A stretch of DNA of 64,000 nucleotides from Gordonia rubripertincta (GCF_038024875.1 NZ_CP136136.1:3410001-3474000); one strand, 5' to 3'; shown: positions 1 through 9,153, numbered from the stretch's first letter. Translations and numbers: made by a program. The notes: generated by a model not told the origin, from the letters alone.

Positions 1-10
1 CGAGGACGCC

Positions 11-622
11 CTACCGACGTACCTCGCCCGACTCTGAGATCGCTTCCACCCGAGCCTGTGTGGCGAGAGCACGCGCGTAACAGCCCATCGCTCGACCCGC
101 GGCGAGGATCGCGTCGGTGGAGCGCTGGGTGCGGGCGACGATGAACGCTCCTTCGAGCGCCGAGACCACCGCGGACATCAGTGAGCGGGCGTCTGCCTCG
201 GGGAGTCCGCGCGCCGTGAACAGTGCCGTGCCGGTGTCGATCCACGACGACATGACCTCGGCGGCGATCTCCCGGAGGCCCGGTTCGGCGTCGGCGATCT
301 CGCCGGCGACGGTCCCGACCGGACACATGTTCAGCCACCCACCCTGCTCGATGGTCTCCGCTGCGGCGCCGAATGCCGCCTCGATCCCGTCGGCGGGGTC
401 GTCGTAGGGGGTCAGGAGCATGCCGACCAACTCGCCGTAGGCCGCGCCGGACTGCCGGAGTGCGGCGGCCGCGATGCCGCGCTTGCCGCCTTTGAAGTGG
501 TGATAGATCGATCCGATGGGGGCCTCGGACGTCTCGACGACCTGTTTGATCCCGGTCGCGGCATATCCCTGCCGGCGCAGGAGCTCGGTCATCGCCACCA
601 CGATGCGTTCATCGGTCTTCAC
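11..622 (-). CDS. TetR-family transcriptional repressor (LmrA/YxaF-like)
   Basis: This is a 203-residue TetR-type regulator. The N-terminal helix-turn-helix covers about residues 19-43 and contains the recognition-helix signature GSIYHHF, followed by GGKRG as in the LmrA/YxaF branch. The start is GTG, directly downstream of a strong palindrome array at 631-665 that is the likely operator. The gene is divergent from an alpha/beta hydrolase gene, so it probably represses both itself and that gene. The length is normal for the family. The family call is firm; the ligand is unknown. Confidence 0.9.
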   Translation of the reverse strand: MKTDERIVVAMTELLRRQGYAATGIKQVVETSEAPIGSIYHHFKGGKRGIAAAALRQSGAAYGELVGMLLTPYDDPADGIEAAFGAAAETIEQGGWLNMCPVGTVAGEIADAEPGLREIAAEVMSSWIDTGTALFTARGLPEADARSLMSAVVSALEGAFIVARTQRSTDAILAAGRAMGCYARALATQARVEAISESGEVRR

Positions 623-630
623 CCTGGCAA

Positions 631-665
631 TTCTAGAACAATAATTCTAGAATGATCATTCTAGA
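631..665. promoter_or_regulatory. TetR operator array in divergent promoter
   Basis: The sequence shows a perfect 20-bp palindrome, TCTAGAATGATCATTCTAGA, at 646-665. Two further copies of TTCTAGAA lie at 631-638 and 645-652. It sits between the divergent TetR gene (starts at 622) and hydrolase gene (starts at 708). This position and symmetry fit an autoregulated TetR operator. Binding is inferred. Confidence 0.7.
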
Positions 666-707
666 GGCCGGATCGGTCTCGTCCGTCCGAGGTGAGGAGC
701 GAGTGCC

Positions 708-1592
708 ATGTCCGAGCTCAACCACAAGACGAGCGCCGCGTCGGGTGTTCTCAAGCGCGTCGAGACGCCGGCCGGCACCGTCGAGTATGCAGAGGACGGT
801 GCGGGGCCGCCCGTGGTGTTCCTGCACGGCCTGCTCATGGACCACACGGTGTGGGATGAGGTGACCCCGTTGCTGCCGAGCGGGTTTCGCTACATCCGGC
901 CGATCCTCCCCCTCGGGTCGCACCGGGTTCCGCTCAATGAGGACGCGGACCTGTCGATGGACGGGATGGTCGGACTGGTTGCGGACATTCTCGACGCCCT
1001 CGACCTGCGCGACGTGACCCTCATCCATTCCGACTGGGGCGGTGCACTCTTCCTGACGGCCCTGGGGCGTGACGAGCGTGTCGCCCGGATGGTGGTCCTG
1101 CCGTGTGAGGCCTTCGAGAACTTCCCGCCGGGTTTGCCCGGCAAGATGGCGACGCTGGCCGTTCGCATGCCCGGTGGCATCACCCTCGCGGCACGCCAAC
1201 TGCGCATCGGGTGGCTTCGGCGATTGCCGATGCTGTGGGGATGGATGGTCGACAAGCCCGTCGACGACGAACGAGTGCGCCGATGGACGGACCCGGTCCT
1301 GCGTGACCCACGCATCCGGCGCGACGTCACCAAGTACGCGTCGACATCGTTCGATTCCGCCGAACTGGTTCGGAAAACGGAGGCGCTGCGGGGGTTCGAC
1401 GGCGAGGTGCTCGTGCTGTGGTCGCCCGACAACCGGGTGATGCCCTCGGCGCACGGCCCTCGCCTCGCCGAACTCGCGCCGCGGGGCCGCTATGCCGAGA
1501 TCCCCGGCGCAGCGGTGCTGAGCATGCTCGACCAACCGCAGGCCGTCGCGTGCGAGATCGGCGCGTTCCTCACCGCCGCTGCCGGTGACTAG
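708..1592 (+). CDS. Alpha/beta hydrolase, haloalkane-dehalogenase-like, lacking the catalytic histidine
   Basis: This is a 294-residue alpha/beta-hydrolase-fold protein. The oxyanion HG is at residues 40-41. The nucleophile elbow reads HSDWGG, with Asp109 as the apparent nucleophile, as in haloalkane dehalogenases. A helical lid covers about 140-210, and Asp241 is a candidate acid. The C-terminal position where the family has its catalytic His (seven residues before the conserved DQP proline) is Val270, codon GTG, so normal hydrolysis may be lost. The start ATG has a GGAG-like Shine-Dalgarno. It is divergent from the TetR repressor that probably controls it. The substrate is unknown. Confidence 0.8.
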   Translation: MSELNHKTSAASGVLKRVETPAGTVEYAEDGAGPPVVFLHGLLMDHTVWDEVTPLLPSGFRYIRPILPLGSHRVPLNEDADLSMDGMVGLVADILDALDLRDVTLIHSDWGGALFLTALGRDERVARMVVLPCEAFENFPPGLPGKMATLAVRMPGGITLAARQLRIGWLRRLPMLWGWMVDKPVDDERVRRWTDPVLRDPRIRRDVTKYASTSFDSAELVRKTEALRGFDGEVLVLWSPDNRVMPSAHGPRLAELAPRGRYAEIPGAAVLSMLDQPQAVACEIGAFLTAAAGD

Positions 1593-1610
1593 TACGTCTC
1601 GGCCCCGGGG

Positions 1611-1823
1611 TCAGGCGCCGTCGATCTTGAAGCCCACCTTCAAGGTGACCTGGAAGTGCGCGATCTGACCGTCCTCGATGTGACCGCGGGTCTCGGTCAC
1701 CTCGAACCAGTCGAGGTGGTTGACCGTCTGCGACGCACGGGCGATGGCGTTCCGTATCGCGTCGTCGGTGCCGGTCGCGGCCGAACCGACCACTTCGATG
1801 ACCCGATAGACGTTGTCGGACAA
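1611..1823 (-). CDS. Dodecin family flavin-binding protein
   Basis: This is a 70-residue dodecin. Dodecins form hollow dodecamers that bind and store flavins in the cytoplasm. The sequence has the family core, a beta strand (YRVIEVVG), one helix, then TxNHLDWFEVTE with the flavin-stacking Trp at about residue 39. The TTG start was chosen because a GGAGGGAG ribosome site lies seven to eight bases upstream and the resulting length matches the family. An upstream extension in the same frame has no dodecin homology. It is convergent with the hydrolase gene and divergent from the next gene. Confidence 0.9.
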   Translation of the reverse strand: MSDNVYRVIEVVGSAATGTDDAIRNAIARASQTVNHLDWFEVTETRGHIEDGQIAHFQVTLKVGFKIDGA

Positions 1824-1911
1824 GGATTCTCCCTCCGTTGGCGCCGGCCCTCTCGCCTCATGGGCAATCGGACCGCCTCTTGGGGTGATCTCGTTTCTGT
1901 CTACCCCTAAG

Positions 1912-2328
1912 ATGCGGGGAGTGAACACCGAATCGGCAAACCGTGATCCCGACGCGCGTTGCCCGTGTCTGTCCGGCTTTCCCTTCGGCGAGTGCTGCGG
2001 ACCGGTCCTCGCCGGTGAGCGCGCCGCGCCGACCGCCGAGGCGCTGATGCGCTCGCGCTTCACCGCTTTCGCCCTCGGTGATCGCAACCATCTGTTGGCC
2101 AGCTGGCATCCCGACACCCGCCCGGAGGACCTCGAACTCGACGACGCGATGCGCTGGTACCGCCTGGACGTCGAGTCGACAGCCGGCGGATCGCCGTTCG
2201 ACACCGACGGAGAGGTCACCTTCACCGCGTACTACAAGTCCGACTCCGAACGAGGGTCACTCCACGAACGCAGCCGGTTCACCCGGTACGACGGGCGGTG
2301 GGTCTACCTCGACGGGGTGTTCGACTGA
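1912..2328 (+). CDS. UPF0225 (YchJ-like) SEC-C domain protein
   Basis: This small protein of about 138 residues has the YchJ/UPF0225 architecture. An N-terminal SEC-C zinc knuckle (CPCLSG, then CC ten residues on) is followed by the NTF2-like middle with MRSRFTAFALG and the C-terminal FTRYDGRWVYLDG. Its biochemical function is not established in the family; SEC-C motifs bind zinc. The start could be ATG at 1912 or GTG at 1921; neither has a convincing ribosome site. It ends one base before the convergent gene's stop. Confidence 0.85.
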   Translation: MRGVNTESANRDPDARCPCLSGFPFGECCGPVLAGERAAPTAEALMRSRFTAFALGDRNHLLASWHPDTRPEDLELDDAMRWYRLDVESTAGGSPFDTDGEVTFTAYYKSDSERGSLHERSRFTRYDGRWVYLDGVFD

Positions 2329-2329
2329 A

Positions 2330-3274
2330 TCAGCTGTCCGCGTAGTCCCAGAACTGGAGCCAGGTGACGTTGGCGAAGATCGCCAGGCACACGACGTAGA
2401 TCAGCAGAATCGCCACCGCCCCGACCAGATTGCTGCGCCAACCGTTGCCGTCCACCGGATCCAACCAGCGGCGGAACGGTTTGGCTGCCCACGGCATGAA
2501 CCACCACTGCATCAACCCGACGCTCACGACCTGACTGAGCCACAATGCGAGCCACGGCTGCGCCCCGGCCTCGTCGAGGACCGGTCCGAGGAAACGGGAC
2601 AGGAACATCACCGTCGGGTACAGAACAAGCAGCACCATCATCGCCGACTTCCAGTTCGGCGTCTGCCGGACGCGGCCGCGGTCGGTGCGCACCGTGGTGC
2701 CGAACGCGGTGGTGGCCGACATCGTCTCGAAGTCGTGGGTGAGACTCGACCGCAATGTGTCGAGCGCTTCGTCGCGTTCCCGGGAGGACACCCAGGCCGA
2801 CAGTTGCCGGTCGGTGCGGAAGCGCAGCACCGACAGCGCAGACTCCGCGGCGTCGTCGATGAACAGTGCGGTTCCCTCGTATCCGCTGAACTCCGATGCG
2901 GCGCTGGTCAGTTCGCGCTGGGCGTCGAGGAACTCGGCGGACTTCTCCGGGAGGATCTCGTGACGGAAGGCGCCGACGCCGGGCGGCGGAGCCTCGCCGT
3001 CGACGAGTTCGAGCGTAGGCGCCGACGGCAACCAGCCCAGATCGCCTCCGCGGCGCAGGATCTGCGCCCGCCGGGTGCTGTCGATCCAGCGGTCGCTGGC
3101 CTCGGAGTCGACGAAGGTCGCCGCCACGGCCGGTTCGAAATGCCCGTCGGCCACCGTCGAGATGTCGGTTCCGAGGCACCCCTCGGTGTCGGCCGCCGAC
3201 TCGGCGAGTGATGCCGCCCAATCGGTGAATTCCGGCTGCGAGGCGGGATGGAAGACCGACAGGGTGATGACCAT
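2330..3274 (-). CDS. Antibiotic-biosynthesis-monooxygenase-like (ABM) membrane protein
   Basis: This is a 314-residue protein. Its N-terminal 200 residues look like two ferredoxin-like ABM repeats (VITLSVFHP... and VGAFRHEILPEK...). The C-terminus has three predicted membrane helices, at about 218-238, 250-270 and 288-308. ABM domains bind small hydrophobic ligands or oxidise them without cofactors; here the catalytic role is unknown. The organisation is typical of actinobacterial ABM proteins of unknown function that carry a membrane tail. It lies just downstream of the guanine deaminase gene on the same strand (8-base gap), so co-transcription is likely. Confidence 0.65.
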   Translation of the reverse strand: MVITLSVFHPASQPEFTDWAASLAESAADTEGCLGTDISTVADGHFEPAVAATFVDSEASDRWIDSTRRAQILRRGGDLGWLPSAPTLELVDGEAPPPGVGAFRHEILPEKSAEFLDAQRELTSAASEFSGYEGTALFIDDAAESALSVLRFRTDRQLSAWVSSRERDEALDTLRSSLTHDFETMSATTAFGTTVRTDRGRVRQTPNWKSAMMVLLVLYPTVMFLSRFLGPVLDEAGAQPWLALWLSQVVSVGLMQWWFMPWAAKPFRRWLDPVDGNGWRSNLVGAVAILLIYVVCLAIFANVTWLQFWDYADS

Positions 3275-3282
3275 TGCACTGG

Positions 3283-4680
3283 CTACAGGACCACTTGTCG
3301 GCCCTGGACGTAGACCTCGGCGATTGAGGAGTCGCGGATTCCCATGAGCAACCCGAAGAGAGTCTGGTCCCGCGCGAGTACGGGGTCGTCGGAGCGAACG
3401 GCGTTGTCCAGTCTGGCTTTCAGGCCGTCGTCCGGTTCGACGACGAGGAAGTCCGCTTCCTTGCCCTCATCGAAGTTCCCGAAGCGGTTCTCCATGTCGA
3501 GCGCGCGGGCACCACCGAGGGTTCCGATGAACAGCATTTCCGCCGGGTGCATCGACACTCCGGCCTCGCCGGGTTCGGTGATGTGCTGTTTGAAGGCGTC
3601 ACCGAGAACACGTGGGATCAACCACTCGTCACCACCGCCGAAATCGGTTCCCGCGGAGATGTTGACCCCGGATGCGACCGTGCGCTTCCACGGCATCGTG
3701 CCGGACCCGAGGAACAGCTGCGACACCGGACAGTGGGAGATCGAGGTCCCGGTCTCGGCCATGCGCACCAGTTCGGAATCCTGGCAGTGGACGCTGTGCG
3801 CGAGAATGGTGCGCGGACCGAGGAGGCTCTTTCCGCCGATCCGCGACCCGGGGAGGAACTTGCCGTCGTAGGTGTCGAGGTACGAGTCGACCTGATAGAC
3901 GTCCTTGGTGGTGTCGATCTCTCCGGTACCGGGCCGATTGTTCTCGTTGAGGTGGGTGTGCACGTAGACGCCTCGGTCGCGGTACTCGTCGTAGAGCTCG
4001 CCGAGGTTCCGCAGGGTTTCGGTCGTCACCGACAACGAGAACCTCGGCACTATCGCGACGTGCAGGAGCGCCGTGTGGTGGTCCCCGGTGTCGACGGCGT
4101 GCCACTTCTCGATCTCGTCCCTGGTCAGGCGGATCGCGTCGGCCTCCGACGTGAGCAGTGGCTTTGCGGTGTCGCCCCCGACGGTCTGGATTCCGCGCCC
4201 GGAGACGAGGCGCAGCCCCGCCTTGCGGGTCTCTTCGAACAGCGCGTCCTGCCCGTGGGGAAATGCCGACCCGAACGCCATCATCGCGGTCGTGCCGGCC
4301 GCGACCCGTCTCTTGGTGAACTCGACTGCCGCGGCCCGCGCGAACTCGGGATCGGCGAACTTCGATTCCGACGGGAAGATGCAGAGGTTCAGCCACTCCA
4401 GAAGCTGCCCGCCACCGTAGGAGTCACCCGCATAGGTCTGCGGGAAGTGGATGTGCGTGTCGACGAATCCGGGGATCAGATAGCCGCCGGGGTGATCATG
4501 GTGCTGAGCGGGCACGAACTCCGCTGGTAGGCCGGACCTCTCACCGCAGTACTTGATCCTGCCGTCGGCCCCGACCGCCAGCGCACCGTCGGGGATCTCC
4601 ACAAGAGCATCGGACGCTTCGGTGATCAACGGGCTGCCGGCCAGATGGAAGATGTGACCGTGGTGAACATGATCGGTCAT
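3283..4680 (-). CDS. guaD: Guanine deaminase (amidohydrolase)
   Basis: This 465-residue zinc amidohydrolase converts guanine to xanthine and ammonia in purine salvage or catabolism. The diagnostic guanine deaminase signature PGFVDTHIHFPQ lies at the start of the barrel. It is followed by HTHLNENN, the metal-ligand segment AHSVHCQDSE, and TDFGGGDEW with the catalytic Asp. The length is slightly above the usual 430-450. The ABM membrane gene follows closely. A related cytosine- or triazine-type amidohydrolase is less likely given the HIHFPQ motif. Confidence 0.88.
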   Translation of the reverse strand: MTDHVHHGHIFHLAGSPLITEASDALVEIPDGALAVGADGRIKYCGERSGLPAEFVPAQHHDHPGGYLIPGFVDTHIHFPQTYAGDSYGGGQLLEWLNLCIFPSESKFADPEFARAAAVEFTKRRVAAGTTAMMAFGSAFPHGQDALFEETRKAGLRLVSGRGIQTVGGDTAKPLLTSEADAIRLTRDEIEKWHAVDTGDHHTALLHVAIVPRFSLSVTTETLRNLGELYDEYRDRGVYVHTHLNENNRPGTGEIDTTKDVYQVDSYLDTYDGKFLPGSRIGGKSLLGPRTILAHSVHCQDSELVRMAETGTSISHCPVSQLFLGSGTMPWKRTVASGVNISAGTDFGGGDEWLIPRVLGDAFKQHITEPGEAGVSMHPAEMLFIGTLGGARALDMENRFGNFDEGKEADFLVVEPDDGLKARLDNAVRSDDPVLARDQTLFGLLMGIRDSSIAEVYVQGRQVVL

Positions 4681-4934
4681 CTACCGGCTCCTCCGCCCGC
4701 GAGCGGACATCACGTAATCGGACATCACCGAGCAAGAATCGCACGCCCGAGATGCTGACGCAGGTCGATGCGACGGTGACGCGGTGGGCGGCGTCATCGC
4801 TACAGGCTCGCTGTCAGTATGAACTCGCCGATCCGAGCGGTAGGGGTGAGAGCGCGAACCGCTACCGATTCGTGTCCCTCGGGCCCCTCGGATGTGCTGT
4901 GAACGGCGCGAAAGTCGTTCGGGAGGCTCATCGT

Positions 4935-5567
4935 TCAGGTGGCGGCGTGGCGGACGAGCCAGTCGACAAGCGTATTGGTCTCCCGCCAGTCCTGGCGGAC
5001 GCGGTCGACGAGTGCCGAGGTGTGGATGACGTCGTCGAAGCCGTAGTCGCGGCCGGCGAAGAGCGACTTGTGGCGCAGCAGTTCGATGCGCGGGTGATCG
5101 ACGTCGTAACCGCGGGGCGCGGTCTTCAGGCGGTCACCGCCGATCTCCCAGCCGGCCTTGAGGAGTTTGCGGACGATGCGCTCGAGCTCGGGACCGTGCC
5201 GGTCGTGGTCGATGGCCTTCCGCAGTTCGGCGAGGCGTGCCGGTCCCGCCTCGTAGAAACCCGCGCCGACCCGGACTCCGGGTGCGCCGATCTGAATGTA
5301 GTACCCGGTGGCCGGTGCCACCGCGACGAATGCGCCCTGGTGCGTCTTGTACGGCGACTTGTCCTTGGAGAAGCGCACATCTCGGTACGGGCGGAAGAGC
5401 TTGGCAGTACCGAACTCGTCGGCGAGTTCTTCGGCAAGCGCCGTCATCGGTTCCGCGACTGCGGTTCGGTAGATCTCTTTGTGCTGTTCCCAGAAGAACT
5501 TCGAGTTGTCTATCTCGAGATCGTCGTAGAAGTCGAGAGCGGCTTCCGGGAATCCGTCGAAGCTCAT
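4935..5567 (-). CDS. DUF2461 (TIGR02453) family protein
   Basis: This is a 210-residue member of the DUF2461 family. It has the typical opening (MSFDGFPEAALDFYDDLE, then N-x-K-x-F-W). The core RPYRDVRFSKDKSPYKTH is the most conserved segment of the family, and the DFD-like C-terminal motif is GYDVDHPRIELLRHK. The function is unknown. The ATG at 5567 was chosen because family similarity begins exactly there; an in-frame extension upstream has no similarity. Confidence 0.88.
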   Translation of the reverse strand: MSFDGFPEAALDFYDDLEIDNSKFFWEQHKEIYRTAVAEPMTALAEELADEFGTAKLFRPYRDVRFSKDKSPYKTHQGAFVAVAPATGYYIQIGAPGVRVGAGFYEAGPARLAELRKAIDHDRHGPELERIVRKLLKAGWEIGGDRLKTAPRGYDVDHPRIELLRHKSLFAGRDYGFDDVIHTSALVDRVRQDWRETNTLVDWLVRHAAT

Positions 5568-5745
5568 GTCATTCCTGTCGTCGCTGTGCCGAACCCGTTC
5601 CGGTGGCGGTGGGGCCGTTTGTCGACGTGCGCCCGGGCCTCGTAGCCCGAGATGTGACCTCGGCCGATCGTGAATTGCTGTGGGCAGTCGTATGTTGGGT
5701 CGCAGAGCGGCCGGAGCGAGCGGTAGGCCTGCCGGGTGCCGCGCT

Positions 5746-6420
5746 TCACCGGTCGACACCCCGCCCGACGTCGATGCGTCCGAACCCGACGACGCCGCCG
5801 TCGGACCTCCAGTCCAGATCGTGTACCCGGATCTTCCGCATCTCGTTGCCCCCGACCGTCGTGGCCTCGTCGCCGTCGACGCCGACCACGATATTGGTGT
5901 GCTGGCCCAGCGCCGACGACCGGTCGTAGAGCACGACATCGCCCACGCGGGGCGTGTAGTCGCCGACCGGCTCGAAACGTCCGGTGTCCTCGAAGTACTC
6001 CTGCAGGGTGAACACGCCGGGGATGCGCCAATGTCCCGAGTGGGGGTTGGCGAACGGTGTCCCGGCCTCGCGCATGATCCAGCTGACGAAGTTCGCGCAC
6101 CACGGTTCGTCGACGCCCTCGGAGTAGAACGTGCCCGGGCGCTGTGCGGCGTGCTCGGCGCGGAGCAACTGCACGATCCGGTTCTGGGCCGGCGTCAGCT
6201 GTGCTGCGTCGACTTGGGGGAACTCCGCCGTGTCCCAGGGCAGCCACCGCTCGGGAACGGTGCGCCAGGCGATCAGCCCGGAGCTCAGCATCAGGACCAC
6301 GACGACCGCTGCTGCGACGACGAGCGGCCGGCGTCGCCGGCGCGGCGAACGTTCGTCGAGGTCCCTGCGTTCGTCGAGGTCCCTGCGTTCTCCGAGGTCA
6401 CTGGCCGGGTCGGGTCTCAC
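5746..6420 (-). CDS. Membrane-anchored CHAP-domain (amidase/peptidase) protein
   Basis: This protein of about 224 residues has a cytoplasmic N-terminus containing three near-identical ERRDLDE-type repeats, a basic stretch (RRRRR), one membrane helix (about 33-52) and an extracytoplasmic CHAP-like domain. The catalytic elements are visible: Cys108 in EPWCANFVSW, His174 in LGQHTN and Asn192 in GGNEMRK. CHAP domains cleave peptidoglycan peptides or amides, so a cell-wall role is likely. The GTG start at 6420 keeps the repeats; earlier starts are possible. It is divergent from the phospholipase D-like gene. Confidence 0.72.
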   Translation of the reverse strand: MRPDPASDLGERRDLDERRDLDERSPRRRRRPLVVAAAVVVVLMLSSGLIAWRTVPERWLPWDTAEFPQVDAAQLTPAQNRIVQLLRAEHAAQRPGTFYSEGVDEPWCANFVSWIMREAGTPFANPHSGHWRIPGVFTLQEYFEDTGRFEPVGDYTPRVGDVVLYDRSSALGQHTNIVVGVDGDEATTVGGNEMRKIRVHDLDWRSDGGVVGFGRIDVGRGVDR

Positions 6421-6541
6421 CTCGACGAGTGTAAGGACCCCCACACGGTGCGGTGCCGCGCCGCGTATCGGGCCTTGGCAGAATGACGGGCTGGCGGGGG
6501 CTGCGAACCACGACCGTGAGAAGAACGGGGCGGAAGACGAC

Positions 6542-8044
6542 ATGACGGACGAACCGGGGCACGAGCCGATACTGCGTGCGGGGGACACCTGTCGGGAGAT
6601 CGCCACCGCCGACCGCGTCGCCTGCATCGTCGATGCGGCGGATTACTTCCTGCACGCCAAGTCGGCCCTGCTGCAGGCGCGACGCCGCGTCATCCTCATC
6701 GGCTGGGACGTCGACACCCGGATCAGCCTGGACCCGCGGTCACCGGAGGGCGAGGTTCCCGACCGGCTCGGGGAGTTCCTCAAATGGCTCGGCGCGAATC
6801 GCGCGGGCCTCGAGATCTACGTGCTGCGCTGGAGCACCGGGGCGTTCACCGGGATGTTGCGCGGGGTAGCGCCGCCCTTCGTCCAGGATCTCTTCACCGG
6901 GCGTCGTCTGCATTTCCGGATCGATGCTGCGCATCCGGTGTCGGCCGCCCACCACCAGAAGATCGCGGTCATCGACGACCAGTTCGCGTTCTGCGGCGGC
7001 ATCGATATGACGGTGAATCGCTGGGATACTTCGGAACATCTGTCGCACAACGACTTTCGTCGTGGTCCTGACGGTGAACCACATGGTCCCTGGCATGATG
7101 TGACGGTCGCGCTCGACGGGGATGCGGCACGTGTCGTCGCGGGTGTCGCCGTCGACCGGTGGGAAGCCGCGACCGGTGAGCGTCTGGCGCCACTCGTCGA
7201 CACCGCCGGTCCCGACATCTGGCCCGAGGATCTCGGGGTCACGTTCACGGACTGCGAGGTCGGGGTCGCCCGCACCATCCCGCACTACAACGATCGTGAC
7301 GAGGTCGACGAGATCCGCCGGCTCTACAAGGCGGCCTTCGCAGCGGCCCGGCGCACGATCTACATCGAGAGCCAGTATCTGGCGGCCCGCGAGATCGCGG
7401 ACGCACTGGCCGAACGGCTCGCCGAACCCGACGGTCCGGAGATCGTCATGGTCCTTCCCCGGCACGCCGACAGCCCGGTCGAACGGCTCGCCATGGACGG
7501 CGCACGGCACAAACTCCTCCGGATGCTGTGGCGTGCCGACGTCTACGACCGGTTCCGTGCCTACTACCCGGTGACGTCGGAGGGCGAAGAGATCTACGTG
7601 CACGCCAAGGTCCTCGTCGTCGACGACATCCTGCTGCGCGTCGGCTCGTCCAATCTCAACAACCGATCGCTGGGCTTCGACAGTGAGTGCGATGTGGCCA
7701 TCGAGGCGCGCCGCGACGACCCCGACGATGCGAGAATCCGCGACACCATCGCGTCGATGCGGACCCGGCTGCTGTCGGAACATCTCGACGTCGCCGCTGA
7801 GGTCTTCGACGACGCTGTGCGAGAGAAGGATTCGCTCGTCGGCGCGATCGAGTCGCTGACCACCCCGGGCCGCACACTCGAACGGTTCGACCGTGAGGTG
7901 ATCGAGGACGAGGCGTCGATCATCGCCGAGAACGAACTCGTGGACCCGGAGGATGCGCGCACTCCGCTGACGGAACGCGTCTATCGCAGTGTGCTTCGGC
8001 GGGGAGTCGGGAAGCGATTGGCGCGCTTGAGTTCTACGCGCTGA
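6542..8044 (+). CDS. Phospholipase D-like / cardiolipin synthase-like protein
   Basis: This is a 500-residue PLD-superfamily protein with two HKD catalytic motifs. The first is HHQKIAVIDDQFAFCGG (about 138-154) and the second is HAKVLVVDDILLRVGSSN (about 354-371). Each supplies the His and Lys of the phosphodiester-transfer site. The family acts on phospholipid headgroups or makes cardiolipin; this version lacks obvious membrane helices and resembles soluble bacterial PLDs. The ATG at 6542 was chosen because the family domain starts just after it. Confidence 0.88.
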   Translation: MTDEPGHEPILRAGDTCREIATADRVACIVDAADYFLHAKSALLQARRRVILIGWDVDTRISLDPRSPEGEVPDRLGEFLKWLGANRAGLEIYVLRWSTGAFTGMLRGVAPPFVQDLFTGRRLHFRIDAAHPVSAAHHQKIAVIDDQFAFCGGIDMTVNRWDTSEHLSHNDFRRGPDGEPHGPWHDVTVALDGDAARVVAGVAVDRWEAATGERLAPLVDTAGPDIWPEDLGVTFTDCEVGVARTIPHYNDRDEVDEIRRLYKAAFAAARRTIYIESQYLAAREIADALAERLAEPDGPEIVMVLPRHADSPVERLAMDGARHKLLRMLWRADVYDRFRAYYPVTSEGEEIYVHAKVLVVDDILLRVGSSNLNNRSLGFDSECDVAIEARRDDPDDARIRDTIASMRTRLLSEHLDVAAEVFDDAVREKDSLVGAIESLTTPGRTLERFDREVIEDEASIIAENELVDPEDARTPLTERVYRSVLRRGVGKRLARLSSTR

Positions 8045-8153
8045 GATCCGCCCCTGAGAACGGCTCTGGGTAGCACGGTCGACGATATCGTCGTTCGGCA
8101 CCGTCTGAGGGATGTTGTCCAGGGTCTGATCGCAGCGCAGCGGCTCGGGGAGC

Positions 8154-8756
8154 TCAGTCCCGAGACCGTGCGGCCTCAATGGCGGGAGAGATGATTTCGG
8201 CGAGATCTGCCGCGACGTCGCGGTCACCTTCGGGAGGCATCGCGACGTAGCTCAGTGCCATTCGGGTGATCGCGCGCGAGATCCTTTCGGTGTCGGAGTC
8301 GGGCATCGACAACCATGTCGATTCGCGGAATGCCTGTGCCAGTCGGTCGCTCGCGGTGGCGATGATCGGCGCCACATCGGTCGTGATGAGCTTCATCAGA
8401 TCGGGTTTGGCCTCGCCGGACAGCAGCGACGCGATCAGGGGATCGGTGGCCACGCCGGTGAAATACTCCGTGAACGCGGTGCGCAGCGCGCCGGTGACGT
8501 CGTCGACGTGGTCGGCGAGCGAATCGGCGACATGACCCGCGAAACGGTTCGCCAACCGAACCGCATATCCCTGCGCCAGTCCGTATCTCGACCCGAACTC
8601 GTTGTAGACGGTCTGCCGGCTGACAGTGGTGGCGGCGGCGACATCCGACATACGCACCGCCGACCAGTCCCGCTCCGTCAGCAGGTCGTGCAGCGCGTCG
8701 AGCAACGAGTCGCGAAGTGGCGACTTGCCGTCCTGCGTGTGGTTGCGCGTCATCAT
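8154..8756 (-). CDS. TetR-family transcriptional regulator
   Basis: This is a regulator of about 200 residues with an N-terminal HTH (VRMSDVAAATTVSRQTVYNEF) typical of the TetR family. The C-terminal ligand domain is of the type found with YNEFGSRYGLAQ sequences. The tandem ATG codons at 8756 and 8753 overlap the stop of the upstream small gene, which implies translational coupling. The likely operators (9117-9153) lie in front of that upstream gene, so the pair is probably autoregulated as one unit. Confidence 0.88.
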   Translation of the reverse strand: MMTRNHTQDGKSPLRDSLLDALHDLLTERDWSAVRMSDVAAATTVSRQTVYNEFGSRYGLAQGYAVRLANRFAGHVADSLADHVDDVTGALRTAFTEYFTGVATDPLIASLLSGEAKPDLMKLITTDVAPIIATASDRLAQAFRESTWLSMPDSDTERISRAITRMALSYVAMPPEGDRDVAADLAEIISPAIEAARSRD

Positions 8757-9073
8757 CCGGCCGCGCCGACCGGCTCCAGCGCGTCCCCGATCTCGGAGCG
8801 GAGCGATCGCCCGGCACCGTCGCGACCCACGCGCACCGCGCCCACCAGCCGGTCGTCGTCGAAAGGGCGGACGGTGGTGTCGACGTCCCCGTCGGGGGTC
8901 GCGATCGTCGGCCACCCGACCATCGGGATGTTGCTGCGACTCTGCATCGACCTGGCGAGCGGGACACCCGGAAGCGGGGTCGCGGGACCAGGGGCGAGCC
9001 CGAGGTCGGTGGCGATGGTCATGGCCACCAGTTTGCCCCGCTCGGTGGCGGTCAGCCACTGCCCGGCCGTCAT
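8753..9073 (-). CDS. Conserved hypothetical protein coupled to TetR regulator
   Basis: This is a small protein of about 106 residues that I do not recognise. It contains VAMTIATDLGLAPGPATP, the proline-rich LPGVPLARSM and a C-terminal arginine-rich segment. Its stop overlaps the start of the downstream TetR gene. The start is uncertain: ATG at 9073, or TTG at 9115 for 120 residues. The coupling and shared operators suggest it belongs with the regulator. Confidence 0.55.
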   Translation of the reverse strand: MTAGQWLTATERGKLVAMTIATDLGLAPGPATPLPGVPLARSMQSRSNIPMVGWPTIATPDGDVDTTVRPFDDDRLVGAVRVGRDGAGRSLRSEIGDALEPVGAAG

Positions 9074-9116
9074 CGGCTCATCGGGACTGTGGCCGCCGCG
9101 CCGGACGCTGACCAAG

Positions 9117-9153
9117 ACAATGTACGTTGTCTATACAAAAGGTACGGTTTGTA
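9117..9153. promoter_or_regulatory. Candidate TetR operators
   Basis: Two dyads are visible upstream of the small-gene/TetR pair. One is ACAATGTACGTTGT (9117-9130, imperfect). The other is TACAAAAGGTACGGTTTGTA (9134-9153, 16 of 20 positions symmetric around a central GTAC). Their spacing and position suggest an autoregulatory operator; binding is inferred. Confidence 0.5.

Noticed and set aside
633..1535. 300-residue minus-strand frame opposite the hydrolase gene
   Set aside because: It is the antisense shadow of a well-supported coding frame, rich in Arg, His and Pro, with no family resemblance.
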